Shown here: piece after piece, positions 42,391 through 51,499 of the stretch
Numbering within the stretch: the first letter of the stretch is position 1
Layout of the letters: the number at the start of each line of letters is the position of its first letter
NCBI RefSeq assembly: GCF_004010095.1
Contig: NZ_RRYD01000006.1
Span: 38,766-102,765 of the forward strand
Direction of reading: 5' to 3'
Length of the DNA: 64,000 bases
Source of the DNA: Lacticaseibacillus hulanensis
Lineage (GTDB): Bacteria; Bacillota; Bacilli; Lactobacillales; Lactobacillaceae
Translations under genes and position numbers: made by a program
Notes under the pieces: generated by a model
What the model was told of the DNA's origin: nothing
Database searches by the model: none
The model's input: the letters and a program-made list of their open reading frames with translations, nothing else

Positions 42391-43409
42391 TAATCGTTAT
42401 CCTCCTCAGTTGTCTCTGGTTCTGGCGCATCAATCAGGCCCTTGAACAGGCCGTAAACGAACTTGGTTGGGTCAAAATCAGCTAAATCATCAATACCTTC
42501 GCCCAGACCGACCAGCTTAACCGGAATATGCAACTCGTTGCGCACGGCCAGCACGATGCCCCCCTTACCGGAGCCATCCAGCTTGGTCAGCACCAATCCC
42601 GTCATTTCGGTGGTCTGGTTGAATTCCTTGGCCTGGGTCAACGCATTTTGGCCGGTGGTCCCGTCAACGACGAGTAGCACCTCAGCCGGCTGCTCCGGCA
42701 ACTCACGCTGAATCACCCGCTTAATCTTCGCGAGCTCCTTCATCAAGTTGACCTTGTTCTGCAGCCGGCCGGCCGTGTCCACAATTAGCACGTCGGCGTT
42801 TTCCTTCTTGGCGCGAATCACGGCATCGTAAACAACCGCCGCCGGGTCGCCACCTTCAGGGCCCGCAACCACGGGCACACCGTCGCGTTCACCCCATACC
42901 TGGAGCTGCTGAATCGCACCGGCACGGAACGTATCCGCCGCGGCCAGGAGCACGGATTTGCCCTCCTTGTGCAGCCGGTTGGCGAGTTTACCAATCGTCG
43001 TCGTCTTGCCGGCACCGTTAACGCCAACGAAGAGGAACACGGTCGGGCCCTCAGGTGCAAAGTGCAGGCTGTTGTCCTCATCCTTGCCGGCCTCACCGTA
43101 GAGGTCAACCAGCTTCTGCACGATGACGCGCGCCACTTCACTTGCATCCTTCACGTTGCGCAGCTTCACTTCTTCGCGCAGCTCGTCCGTGATTTTAACG
43201 GCCGTTTCAAAACCCACGTCGGCGCCAATCAGGGTTTCTTCAAGGTCATCGAAGAAATCCTCATCAACCGTCCGGAAGTTGGCGAACAGCTTGTTCAGCC
43301 GGGCACCGAAACTGTCGCGGCTCTTCTCGAGGGCGGCGTCGTACTTTTCGGTCTCGGCGGTCTCGTCCTTGCCCCCGAATGCTTTTTTAATGCGGTCAAA
43401 AAATCCCAT
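42390..43409 (-). CDS. ftsY: Signal recognition particle receptor FtsY
   Basis: FtsY receives the SRP-ribosome complex at the membrane. The 339-aa protein has the NG layout: a short acidic A region, a helical N domain (about 35-105), and a GTPase domain with GVNGAGKTTTIGKLA (about 124-138), DTAGRLQNK, TKLDGSGKGG and the closing GLGEGIDDLADFDP. The short A domain is normal for lactobacilli. The gene lies 37 bases after smc in the same operon. Confidence 0.97.
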   Translation of the reverse strand: MGFFDRIKKAFGGKDETAETEKYDAALEKSRDSFGARLNKLFANFRTVDEDFFDDLEETLIGADVGFETAVKITDELREEVKLRNVKDASEVARVIVQKLVDLYGEAGKDEDNSLHFAPEGPTVFLFVGVNGAGKTTTIGKLANRLHKEGKSVLLAAADTFRAGAIQQLQVWGERDGVPVVAGPEGGDPAAVVYDAVIRAKKENADVLIVDTAGRLQNKVNLMKELAKIKRVIQRELPEQPAEVLLVVDGTTGQNALTQAKEFNQTTEMTGLVLTKLDGSGKGGIVLAVRNELHIPVKLVGLGEGIDDLADFDPTKFVYGLFKGLIDAPEPETTEEDND

Positions 43410-43446
43410 AATCAGCCTCCATTAGTATAGTGTTGAACGTCTAGCG

Positions 43447-46400
43447 TCAATTCGATGCTTTTGGTTGCTCATTGACTTTTGCCTCAACGGCCTCATCCAG
43501 CGAGACGGCCACCATCCGGGAAACCCCGGATTCCTGCATCGTCACCCCGTAAAGGACGTCCGCGGCCACCATCGTCCCGCGTCTGTGCGTGATGACGATG
43601 AACTGGGTCGAGCTGGAGTAGTGCTGCAGGAAGGCGCCGAACCGGTCGACATTGGCCTCATCCAAGCTGGCCTCAACTTCATCCAGGATGGAGAACGGCA
43701 CCGGCCGCACGCGCAGAATCGCAAACAGCAACGTGATGGCCGTCAGCGCGCGTTCCCCACCGGAAAGCAGGGACAGGCGCACGAGCTTCTTGCCCGGCGG
43801 TGACGCGATGATTTCAATCCCCGTGGTGAGCAAGTCATCCGGATTCGTCAGGCGTAATTCCGCGTGCCCGCCCCCGAACATCTGGGGGAAGATCTCCGTG
43901 AACGCCTTGGCGGTCGCATCGAAGACTTCCTTGAAGCGCGCCCGCACCTCATCGTCCAGCTCGGACATGGTGCCGAGCAACTGCTCCTTGGCCGCGTTCA
44001 GGTCATCCTGCTGCTTCGTGAGGAAGTCGTAACGCTCCTTGACTTCCTTGTACTCGGCCACGGCGTGCGGGTTAACCGGCCCAAGTTCGTCAATCCCGCG
44101 CTTCAGCAGCTTGATGCGGCTGCGCAGTTGCGGTTGATCCGGTTCCGGCTGTGGCACTTTGGCCAGTGCCGCTTCAAAACTAATTTCATATTCATCACGC
44201 AGCGTATCCAGCCGCGTGGTCAAATTCTGCTTTAACCGGCTCAGCGTGACCTGCTGGGTTTCGGATTCGCTCATCGCATTTTGCAGCTCGGTGTAAGTCG
44301 TGGTGGTCTGGGCCGAAATCCGGCTCAGCCGCGTGCGCATGTCAGCCTTGTCCGCCGTGAGCGTGGTCTGCCGCTCCTTGAGTGCGGCGATTTCCTTCTT
44401 GAGGCGCGCCAAGGTCTCCTTGCGCTGCTCCCGGTCCTGCTGGGTCAGCTGGGCGGCCTCGTGAATGTCGGCAATTCGGCTTTCCAGTTTGGCGATGTCA
44501 CTTGTTGCCTGGACCTTGGTGTTTTGCCACTGGTCCTGCTGCGCCAGCGCCGTCTTCCGGTCGTTTTTGGCAACCGCCAGTTCGGCCTGAACCTTGGCTT
44601 TTTGTTCCTGCCGCGAGTCGGCGGCGCTATTCACGTCCGCCAGCTGCTGCTTGAGCTTATCGGTTGCCGCTTGCAAGTCGGCAAGTTTAGCCACCAGCTC
44701 CTGGCCGCGTTGCTGCAGATTAGACTGCTTCTGTGCCAGGTCAACGGTGCCGGCCGGCATGCTGAGTTCCAGGTTTGCGCGCTGGCGGGCCAGGTTCTGC
44801 AGCTGCTCGTCGAGTACGCGGGCATCCCCCTGGCTCGTCTGCAGTGCATTCTTGGCCTCGTCCCGCTTGGTAATCAGCGCAGTCATCTTGGCCTGGGCCG
44901 CGCTGTACACGACATTCAGGTCATCAAGGTTTTGTTCCTCGATGGTCAGCTGTTCGCGCATCTGCGTGAGCTTGGTCGCAAGTTGCTGCACTTCCTGGGC
45001 TCGGGCTAACGGACTGGACTTGCCCTGCTGCTTGGAACCACCGGACATACTGCCCCCGGCGTTCAAAATATCGCCGTCGAGCGTCACAATCCGGTAGTGG
45101 TGGCCGGTCGCGCGGGCAACGTTCACCGCGTTGTCCAGGTTATCGGTCACAATCAGGCTACCGAGCAAATTGCCCATGATGTTGGCTAATTCCGGCTTGA
45201 ATTGCACCAGATCAACCGCGACCCCCACGAACCCGGCCTGGTTGGCCAGTGTTGCCACAATGTTTTGCGGCAACGTGCGGGGGCGAATCACGGACATCGG
45301 CAGGAAGTTGGCCCGCCCGCCACGCCGCTGCTTCAGGTAGCTGATGGCCGCCTTCGCTGCGTTTTCGTCACGGGTCACGATGGACTGCAAACTGCCACCA
45401 AGGGCCTGATCCAGTGCTTCTTGGTACTGCACCGGCACCGTCATGAGTTCCGCGACCGCGCCGACCACGCCCGTTAGCTGGCTTTTGGCCTTGAGCACGG
45501 TCCGCACCCCGCCGTAGAAGCCAGCGTAATCGTCCGCCATCTCGGCGAGGGTCTTGTGCCGCTCCTCGGTGCGCATGTACTGGCCGCGGTGGTCATTGTA
45601 CGTCGCCGTGGCCTTCTGCAAATCCTGACTGGCCGCAGTCACGGCCGCGTTTTGCGCAGCAACTTCAGCTTGGGCCGCATCGTATGCACCGCGGGCCGCT
45701 TCTTCCGCAGTTTTGCTGGCAGATTGTTTGGCCAGCAACTGGTCTTTTTGCCCATCAAGTTCAGCCAACCGCGATTGGGTGGCACTAAGCTGGGTGGAAG
45801 AGAGTTGCTGCTCCTTTTCCAGGGCTGAAAGTTCGTTGCGGTTGTCCGCCTGCGCCTGGAGCGTTTCGATGTAGTCGGCCTGCAGCTGATCAATCTTCGT
45901 GTTCAGCTCTTCCGGCGTCACGGCGGCGTTGCCTAATTCCGCCAGCTGGCCAGTGAGGGTCTTAATGCTGCCATCCAGCCCCTTAATCTTGGCCGTGAGC
46001 TCAACTAACTTCGCCGCTGCCGCACTGGCATCACTGCGGGCCCGTTCGAGCTGGTCGTTCAAATCGGCTACCGTCGTGTTCGCGTTCTCGGTGCGCTCTG
46101 AAGACACGTTTTCCTGCCCGTTGAGTGATTCCTGCTGCGTTGACTTGGCCAGCAGGTCGTCATTGACCTGGTTTAATTCGTCCTCGGTCTTGGCCTGCGT
46201 TGCCGTGAGCTCATCCGAATCGGCCTCGAGCTTTGCAATCAGCGCCTTCAGTTCGCCGACGCGCTTCTTGGTGGCCGTTGCCTGAATTTGGGTTGTCTCC
46301 TGCTGCTTGCCCATGTCCCGGATCTCAAGGGCCAAAAGCTGCTGGTGGAGCGTCTTGTACTCCTTGGTCTGCTGCTCGTAATCTTGGGCAATGGATGCCT

Positions 46401-47022
46401 GCTCCGCCAGTGGGTCCATGCGTCCAGACAGCTCGTGGACAATGTCGAACACGCGGGCCAGGTTATCGCTGGTTTCCTGGAGCTGGGCTTCGGCCTTGCC
46501 CTTTTGCTGCTTGTACTTGAGCACGCCCGCGGCTTCTTCGAAAATCCCGCGGCGATCTTCCGGTTTGCTGTTGAAAATGGCTTCAACGCGTCCTTGGGAG
46601 ATGAACGCGAACGACTCGCGACCAAGGCCGCTATCCATGAACATCTCCACCACGTCGCGCAGGCGCACCTGCTGGTTGTTGATCAGGAAGTCACTTTCAC
46701 CGCTGCGAAACAGGCGCCGCGTAACGGTCACCTCGGCCGGCTGGTTCTTCAGGTAGCCGTCCTCGTTATTGAATGTGAGCGTGACCTCGGCCCGGTTCAG
46801 CGCCGGCCGCTGGGCGGTCCCGGCGAAAATCACGTCACCCATCCGTTCGCCACGCAAACTCTTGGCGCTCTGTTCACCGAGTGCCCACCGAATCGCTTCG
46901 GTAATATTACTTTTCCCACTACCATTCGGGCCGACAATGCCGGTCAGACCGTGGTCGAATTCAATTGTGGTTTTGTCCGCGAACGACTTGAAGCCGTTCA
47001 GCGTCAATGCTTTCAGTTGCAT
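43447..47022 (-). CDS. smc: Chromosome condensation ATPase SMC
   Basis: This 1191-aa bacterial SMC has N-terminal Walker A IVGPNGSGKSNITEA (about 30-44), a coiled-coil arm, hinge (about 510-680, from GVVGAVAELMTVPVQYQEAL), the return arm, signature LSGGERALTAI (about 1086) and Walker B FSILDEVEASLDEAN (about 1108). With ScpA and ScpB it organises the chromosome. It lies between rnc and ftsY, the usual order in Firmicutes. Confidence 0.98.
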   Translation of the reverse strand: MQLKALTLNGFKSFADKTTIEFDHGLTGIVGPNGSGKSNITEAIRWALGEQSAKSLRGERMGDVIFAGTAQRPALNRAEVTLTFNNEDGYLKNQPAEVTVTRRLFRSGESDFLINNQQVRLRDVVEMFMDSGLGRESFAFISQGRVEAIFNSKPEDRRGIFEEAAGVLKYKQQKGKAEAQLQETSDNLARVFDIVHELSGRMDPLAEQASIAQDYEQQTKEYKTLHQQLLALEIRDMGKQQETTQIQATATKKRVGELKALIAKLEADSDELTATQAKTEDELNQVNDDLLAKSTQQESLNGQENVSSERTENANTTVADLNDQLERARSDASAAAAKLVELTAKIKGLDGSIKTLTGQLAELGNAAVTPEELNTKIDQLQADYIETLQAQADNRNELSALEKEQQLSSTQLSATQSRLAELDGQKDQLLAKQSASKTAEEAARGAYDAAQAEVAAQNAAVTAASQDLQKATATYNDHRGQYMRTEERHKTLAEMADDYAGFYGGVRTVLKAKSQLTGVVGAVAELMTVPVQYQEALDQALGGSLQSIVTRDENAAKAAISYLKQRRGGRANFLPMSVIRPRTLPQNIVATLANQAGFVGVAVDLVQFKPELANIMGNLLGSLIVTDNLDNAVNVARATGHHYRIVTLDGDILNAGGSMSGGSKQQGKSSPLARAQEVQQLATKLTQMREQLTIEEQNLDDLNVVYSAAQAKMTALITKRDEAKNALQTSQGDARVLDEQLQNLARQRANLELSMPAGTVDLAQKQSNLQQRGQELVAKLADLQAATDKLKQQLADVNSAADSRQEQKAKVQAELAVAKNDRKTALAQQDQWQNTKVQATSDIAKLESRIADIHEAAQLTQQDREQRKETLARLKKEIAALKERQTTLTADKADMRTRLSRISAQTTTTYTELQNAMSESETQQVTLSRLKQNLTTRLDTLRDEYEISFEAALAKVPQPEPDQPQLRSRIKLLKRGIDELGPVNPHAVAEYKEVKERYDFLTKQQDDLNAAKEQLLGTMSELDDEVRARFKEVFDATAKAFTEIFPQMFGGGHAELRLTNPDDLLTTGIEIIASPPGKKLVRLSLLSGGERALTAITLLFAILRVRPVPFSILDEVEASLDEANVDRFGAFLQHYSSSTQFIVITHRRGTMVAADVLYGVTMQESGVSRMVAVSLDEAVEAKVNEQPKASN

Positions 47023-47034
47023 CCGTTAACCTAC

Positions 47035-47736
47035 CTAGCTAATCACACCTAAGCCAACCAGCGCTGCGTGTGCCGCAGCCTGTTCAGCACGCTTCTTACT
47101 CTTTCCACTTCCGCTACCAAGCAGCTGGCTGCCGAGGTAAACGTCGACGTTAAACTGCCGCGCGTTCCCGGGCCCCGTGATGCTGACCTGCTCGTAGTGG
47201 ATATCGGCGTTCCCGTCCTGCTGCAATTCTTCCTGCAGCGCGGTCTTGAAGTCGCTAATACCACGGTACTCACCGGCATCAATGCGGGGGAAGATAATCT
47301 GCTGACAGAACTTAATCACGGCCGCGCGCCCCTGATCGAGGTACAGCGCCCCGCAGAAGGCTTCAAACAGGTCTTCAAGCAGCGTGTTGCGTTGCCGGGC
47401 CCCGGCCGCTTCTTCACCGTTACCGAGTTTAATGTATTTGTCGAAATGCGCCTCACGCGAGAACGACGAAAAACTCTTCGTCTGCACGATGGCCGCCCGC
47501 ATCCGCGTTAATTCCCCTTCAGGTAACTGGGGGAACTTGCGGTACAGGTAGTCGGACACAGTCAGCTCGAGGACAGCGTCACCTAAGAATTCTAGACGTT
47601 CGTTGTCGCTGATCCCGAGCTCACGGTGTTCGTTGGCGTAACTGGAGTGGGTGAACGCTTCGTCAAGAATGGAAAGGTCCTTGAACTCAATTCCATAGTT
47701 CCGGCGCAGTTCACTCACGAATTCTGCTACAACCAT
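47035..47736 (-). CDS. rnc: Ribonuclease III
   Basis: RNase III cuts double-stranded RNA in rRNA maturation. The protein has the signature NERLEFLGDAVLELTVSDYL (about 42-61), the second metal-site DLFEAFCGALYLDQG, and a C-terminal dsRNA-binding domain (GSGSGKSKKRAEQAAAHAAL). The start is one of two adjacent ATGs (47739 or 47736); I prefer the second, 6 bases after AAGGAGG, giving 233 aa. It heads the rnc-smc-ftsY-lyase operon. Confidence 0.96.
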   Translation of the reverse strand: MVVAEFVSELRRNYGIEFKDLSILDEAFTHSSYANEHRELGISDNERLEFLGDAVLELTVSDYLYRKFPQLPEGELTRMRAAIVQTKSFSSFSREAHFDKYIKLGNGEEAAGARQRNTLLEDLFEAFCGALYLDQGRAAVIKFCQQIIFPRIDAGEYRGISDFKTALQEELQQDGNADIHYEQVSITGPGNARQFNVDVYLGSQLLGSGSGKSKKRAEQAAAHAALVGLGVIS

Positions 47737-47834
47737 CATAAACCTCCTTGGGTTTGGGGCCGGTGAACCATCGAGATTCAGGCGGCCCAGATAAATAATC
47801 AATTTGCGCAATCTACATACTTACACATTTTATT

Positions 47835-47840
47835 ATTATA
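47835..47840 (-). promoter_or_regulatory. Candidate -10 box of the rnc operon
   Basis: TATAAT on the minus strand lies about 100 bases upstream of rnc, after the acpP terminator. The -35 at 17 bases is poor. It is the only strong -10 in this gap. Confidence 0.4.
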
Positions 47841-47919
47841 CAGGTTTTCAGGGCCAAAAACGAACAAAACAGACATTCGCGGCGGCCCCTCACGTGCGCT
47901 GCCCACTTCCGGCACCAAA

Positions 47920-47952
47920 CAAAAAGGACGCCCGCCGAAGCGAACGTCCCTT
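47920..47952 (-). terminator. Terminator after acpP
   Basis: On the minus strand GGACGTTCGC-TTCG-GCGGGCGTCC makes a 10-bp stem (two G-T pairs) with a stable UUCG loop, followed by TTTTTG. Confidence 0.92.
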
Positions 47953-47970
47953 ACTGAATTAATTTTGCAA

Positions 47971-48216
47971 TTATTTGCCTTGGTGTGCAGCAATGTAGTT
48001 GACCGCATCGCCCACGGTTTGAATCTTCTCGGCGTCTTCGTCCGGAATTTCGGCGTTAAACGTGTCCTCAAGTTCGAGAACAAATTCCACGATGTCAATC
48101 GAATCTGCGTCCAGGTCCTTCTTGAAGTTAAGCTCCCGGGTTACCTGACCTTCTGCTAATTGAAAGTGATCCTGCAGAATCGCAGCAATCTTGTCGAAAA
48201 TTTCTTGTTCGTTCAC
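47971..48216 (-). CDS. acpP: Acyl carrier protein
   Basis: This 81-aa ACP starts at a GTG (48216) with AGGAGGATTATC directly before it. The phosphopantetheine Ser is in DLDADSIDIVEFVLELE (about Ser 38); the protein is acidic and helical. It carries acyl chains in fatty-acid and phospholipid synthesis. It lies after plsX, whose product uses acyl-ACP, and is followed by a terminator. The longer frame to 48261 has no ribosome site. Confidence 0.93.
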   Translation of the reverse strand: MNEQEIFDKIAAILQDHFQLAEGQVTRELNFKKDLDADSIDIVEFVLELEDTFNAEIPDEDAEKIQTVGDAVNYIAAHQGK

Positions 48217-48322
48217 GATAATCCTCCTCATATATTCCGAACTGATACTTAGTTTTACCACAATTACGCGGAGAGCAAAAGAAAAATATTGATGAGCGTT
48301 ATTCTAATGCAATTAGCGTTAT

Positions 48323-49342
48323 TTATTCAACCGTGGTCGCGTTATCAACACCATGCTCATTGAAATAATCAATTACTTTGGCGATTGTCCCGTTTTCGAC
48401 CATGGCCTGAACCTGCAAAACGGTGTAGTAGACGGTCGTGGCGTCGGCCGAACCGTGCGCCTTGACCACTGGTGACTTCAGCCCCAGCAACACGGCCCCG
48501 CCGTAACGGGAGGCATCGAACTTGTCGACAATCCCCTTGATGCTGCCCTTCAGGAGCAACCCGCCCAGCTTGCTCGAAATGCCGCCATTCATGATGGCCG
48601 CCTTGATTTCGTGCAGCAGCGTGTGCGACGTGCCTTCGATTGACTTGAGCACCGCATTCCCGGTGAAGCCGTCCGTCACGACAACATCGGCCGCCCCGTC
48701 AAGTAGGCTGGATGATTCAACGTTCCCAATGAAATTGAGTCCGGACGCCTTTTGCAGAATCTGGTAGGTCTGCTGGTGCAGCTCGTCGCCCTTGGTCTCT
48801 TCGGTCCCGTTGTTGAGCAGGCCCACACGCGGATTCTTAATCCCGCGCACGTCACTGGCGTAGAAGTTCCCCATAACCGCGTACTGGTACAGCTGGTTTG
48901 GCCGGTTGTCCGCATTGGCACCGACATCAATCATCACGAACCCGTTATCGGAATTAACGGATGGCAAAGTTGGCATGAGGCCGGGACGATCGACACCACG
49001 AATGCGGCCGACGATGAACAGCCCGGCCGCAAGCAGCGCCCCGGTGCTCCCAAGGGACATCAGCGCGTCTGCCTCACCGCTCTTCACGGCATTTGCCGCC
49101 AGCACCATGGAGGCTTGCTTCTTGCGCCGCACCGCCTTGACTGGGTGTTCGTTCATCTCGATTTGTTCGGTGGTGTGCACGATGGTGATGCGCTCGTCAC
49201 TTCTCAGCAGCGGGCGAATCTGCGCCTCATCCCCGTACAAGATAAATTCAAGACCGGACTGTTCGTCACGGGCCCGTTCCACCCCTTCAATTACAACCTT
49301 AGGCGCGTTGTCTCCGCCCATTGCGTCAACTGCAATCTTCAT
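48323..49342 (-). CDS. plsX: Phosphate acyltransferase PlsX
   Basis: PlsX converts acyl-ACP to acyl-phosphate for phosphatidic acid synthesis. The 339-aa protein starts [20 protein letters not shown] at the ATG at 49342 (CAGGAGG before it; the longer frame to 49417 is not needed). It has [20 protein letters not shown] and [14 protein letters not shown]. It stands between recG and acpP, a standard Firmicutes order. Confidence 0.96.
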   Translation of the reverse strand: MKIAVDAMGGDNAPKVVIEGVERARDEQSGLEFILYGDEAQIRPLLRSDERITIVHTTEQIEMNEHPVKAVRRKKQASMVLAANAVKSGEADALMSLGSTGALLAAGLFIVGRIRGVDRPGLMPTLPSVNSDNGFVMIDVGANADNRPNQLYQYAVMGNFYASDVRGIKNPRVGLLNNGTEETKGDELHQQTYQILQKASGLNFIGNVESSSLLDGAADVVVTDGFTGNAVLKSIEGTSHTLLHEIKAAIMNGGISSKLGGLLLKGSIKGIVDKFDASRYGGAVLLGLKSPVVKAHGSADATTVYYTVLQVQAMVENGTIAKVIDYFNEHGVDNATTVE

Positions 49343-49444
49343 GTCTTTCCTCCTGAAAAAATGGTTAGTGCCCGCTGCAAGTGTGCAATGTGCATTAACC
49401 GTCAACTTTGCCCGCAACCCGCAATCCGGTGCGCCGCGTGGTAA

Positions 49445-51484
49445 TTAGTTCAGCGTCCCGTTAACCGCGGTGAGGTGCGCGAGTTCCGCCCTGAGTGGCG
49501 CGTTTTCTGGTTCGTTAAGTTCGGGATCAACCGTGAAAATCTCACTGGCCGTCCGCTGCGCCGCGTCAAGCACGTTAAAGTCGGTGACTGGGTCGCCAAG
49601 CCGAAAGTCGGGCATCCCCGACTGCTTGTTCCCGAAGATATCACCCTGACCACGCAGCTCCAGGTCCTTTTGCGCAACCTTGAAGCCGTCCGTGGTCTCG
49701 GTCATGACCTCCATCCGGCTGATACCCTGCTCCGTCTTTGGGTCCGCGACCAGAATGCAGCGAGCGGCCTTGGTCCCCCGGCCGACCCGCCCGCGCAGCT
49801 GGTGCAATTGCGCCAGGCCAAACCGGTCGGCATCTAGAATCAGCATCAGCGTTGCGTTGGGCACGTCGACCCCGACTTCGATGACCGTCGTGGACACAAG
49901 GACCTTGGTTTCGTTGTCCGCAAACGCGCGCATGATGTCCGCTTTTTCTTCCTGCTTCATTTGGCCGTGCAGCAGTGCGACCGGAATCTGTGCGCCCAGT
50001 TGTGCCTGCAGGTCCGCGAACACCGCCTCCGCATTCTGCAAGTCGATTTTCTCGGACTCGGCAATGAGTGGCGTAATGACGAAGCACTGCCCCCCATCAG
50101 CCACCGCCGAGCGAATTGCGTCAAGGGCGTGGCCCATCTGGTTCTTGCGCAGCCACTCGGTTTTGACCATGTGGCGACCAGCCGGCAGTTCATCAATCGT
50201 GGACACGTCCATTTCCCCGTAAGCCGTAATGGCCAGGGTCCGCGGAATTGGCGTAGCGGTCATGGCCAGCACGTCGGGCTTTAATCCCTTGTCCCGGAGC
50301 AAATCACGCTGATTAACCCCGAAGCGGTGCTGCTCGTCAATGATGGCAAGGCCGAGGGCAGAGAAATCAACGTCCTTTTGAATCAGCGCGTGCGTGCCGA
50401 TGATGATGTCGATGTCGCCCCCGCGCAAATCGGCCAGGATGTTGCGCCGGGCCGCCGCGGTTGCCGAACTCGTCAGCAGTGCCACCCGCACGGGCAGGTT
50501 CTTGAACAACTTGGTCAGCTTGGCAAAATGCTGCTCGGCCAAAACTTCGGTCGGCACCATCAGGGCGCACTGGAAGTTCGCGGTCACCGCGGCGTACATG
50601 CAAATTGCCGCCACGATGGTCTTCCCACTCCCAACGTCCCCCTGGAGGAGCCGGTTCATGTGCAGTGGGCGACGCATGTCCGCACAAATCTCGTTAACCA
50701 CGCGCTTTTGGGCGGTGGTTAACTCGAACGGTAAGGTACTGATGAAATCCCGCACCCGCGCGTTGTCAAACGGAATGACAAGCCCGTTTGCCGGCTGGGC
50801 CGCGTGGTGCTTCAGCGACTGGAGCCGCGATTCAAACAGGAAGAACTCACGGAAGATGGCACTGCGCCGCGCCGCCGCGGCTTCTTTTGCGGTGTGCGGG
50901 AAGTGCATCCATTCAACTAGGGTGCGGTCATCCAGCAGTTTGAACCTAGTGCGGATGGCTGCAGGCACCACATCCTGAATTTCACCCGCATAACGGGCAA
51001 AGGCCTCTTTAATGAGGCCCATGAGGAAGGTTTGGTGCACTGATTTATTGAGCGGATAGATGGCAGCAAGCGCCGGACTGTCCGCATCCTGGGTGGCGAG
51101 AACGCGCATCCCGGAAAGGCTGCTGCGACTGGCATCCCACTTACCGTAGACCGCAACCTCCTGATCTTCATGGAACTTGTCCTTGAGCCAAGGCTGGTTA
51201 AAGAAGGTCACCATCACGATTGCGTGTTGCACGCGCATGCGGATGTTCACCCGCGTCTTGCGCGGCCCAAAGCGACTAACCACGGGCGGCGCAACAACGG
51301 TGCCCTTAATCGTGATTTTCTCACCATCAACGGCGGTCTCGAGGTCGCGCTCCTTGAGGTCATCGTAACGGAAGGGAAAGTAAAACAGTACATCCTTCAC
51401 CGTCACAATGCCAAGCTGGGCAAGCCCCTCGGCCCGTTTTGCACCAACGCCGGGCAGCTCCGTCACCGAATCTGTCAGTGGCAT
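49445..51484 (-). CDS. recG: ATP-dependent DNA helicase RecG
   Basis: This 679-aa helicase remodels stalled replication forks and Holliday junctions. It has an N-terminal wedge/OB domain (about 50-150), Walker A LLQGDVGSGKTIVA (about 275-288), the DEQHRFG motif II (about 383), and C-terminal helicase motifs VSTTVIEVGVDVPNA and QLRGRVGRG. The ATG follows GGGGGCGGGGAG. It lies 15 bases after fakA in the same unit. Confidence 0.97.
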   Translation of the reverse strand: MPLTDSVTELPGVGAKRAEGLAQLGIVTVKDVLFYFPFRYDDLKERDLETAVDGEKITIKGTVVAPPVVSRFGPRKTRVNIRMRVQHAIVMVTFFNQPWLKDKFHEDQEVAVYGKWDASRSSLSGMRVLATQDADSPALAAIYPLNKSVHQTFLMGLIKEAFARYAGEIQDVVPAAIRTRFKLLDDRTLVEWMHFPHTAKEAAAARRSAIFREFFLFESRLQSLKHHAAQPANGLVIPFDNARVRDFISTLPFELTTAQKRVVNEICADMRRPLHMNRLLQGDVGSGKTIVAAICMYAAVTANFQCALMVPTEVLAEQHFAKLTKLFKNLPVRVALLTSSATAAARRNILADLRGGDIDIIIGTHALIQKDVDFSALGLAIIDEQHRFGVNQRDLLRDKGLKPDVLAMTATPIPRTLAITAYGEMDVSTIDELPAGRHMVKTEWLRKNQMGHALDAIRSAVADGGQCFVITPLIAESEKIDLQNAEAVFADLQAQLGAQIPVALLHGQMKQEEKADIMRAFADNETKVLVSTTVIEVGVDVPNATLMLILDADRFGLAQLHQLRGRVGRGTKAARCILVADPKTEQGISRMEVMTETTDGFKVAQKDLELRGQGDIFGNKQSGMPDFRLGDPVTDFNVLDAAQRTASEIFTVDPELNEPENAPLRAELAHLTAVNGTLN

Positions 51485-51499
51485 CTCCCCGCCCCCTTT

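Noticed and set aside
40275..47815. Shared 15-mer AATTTGCGCAATCTA near 40284 and 47801
   Set aside because: A pair of identical 15-mers is expected by chance in a window this size, and the contexts differ.
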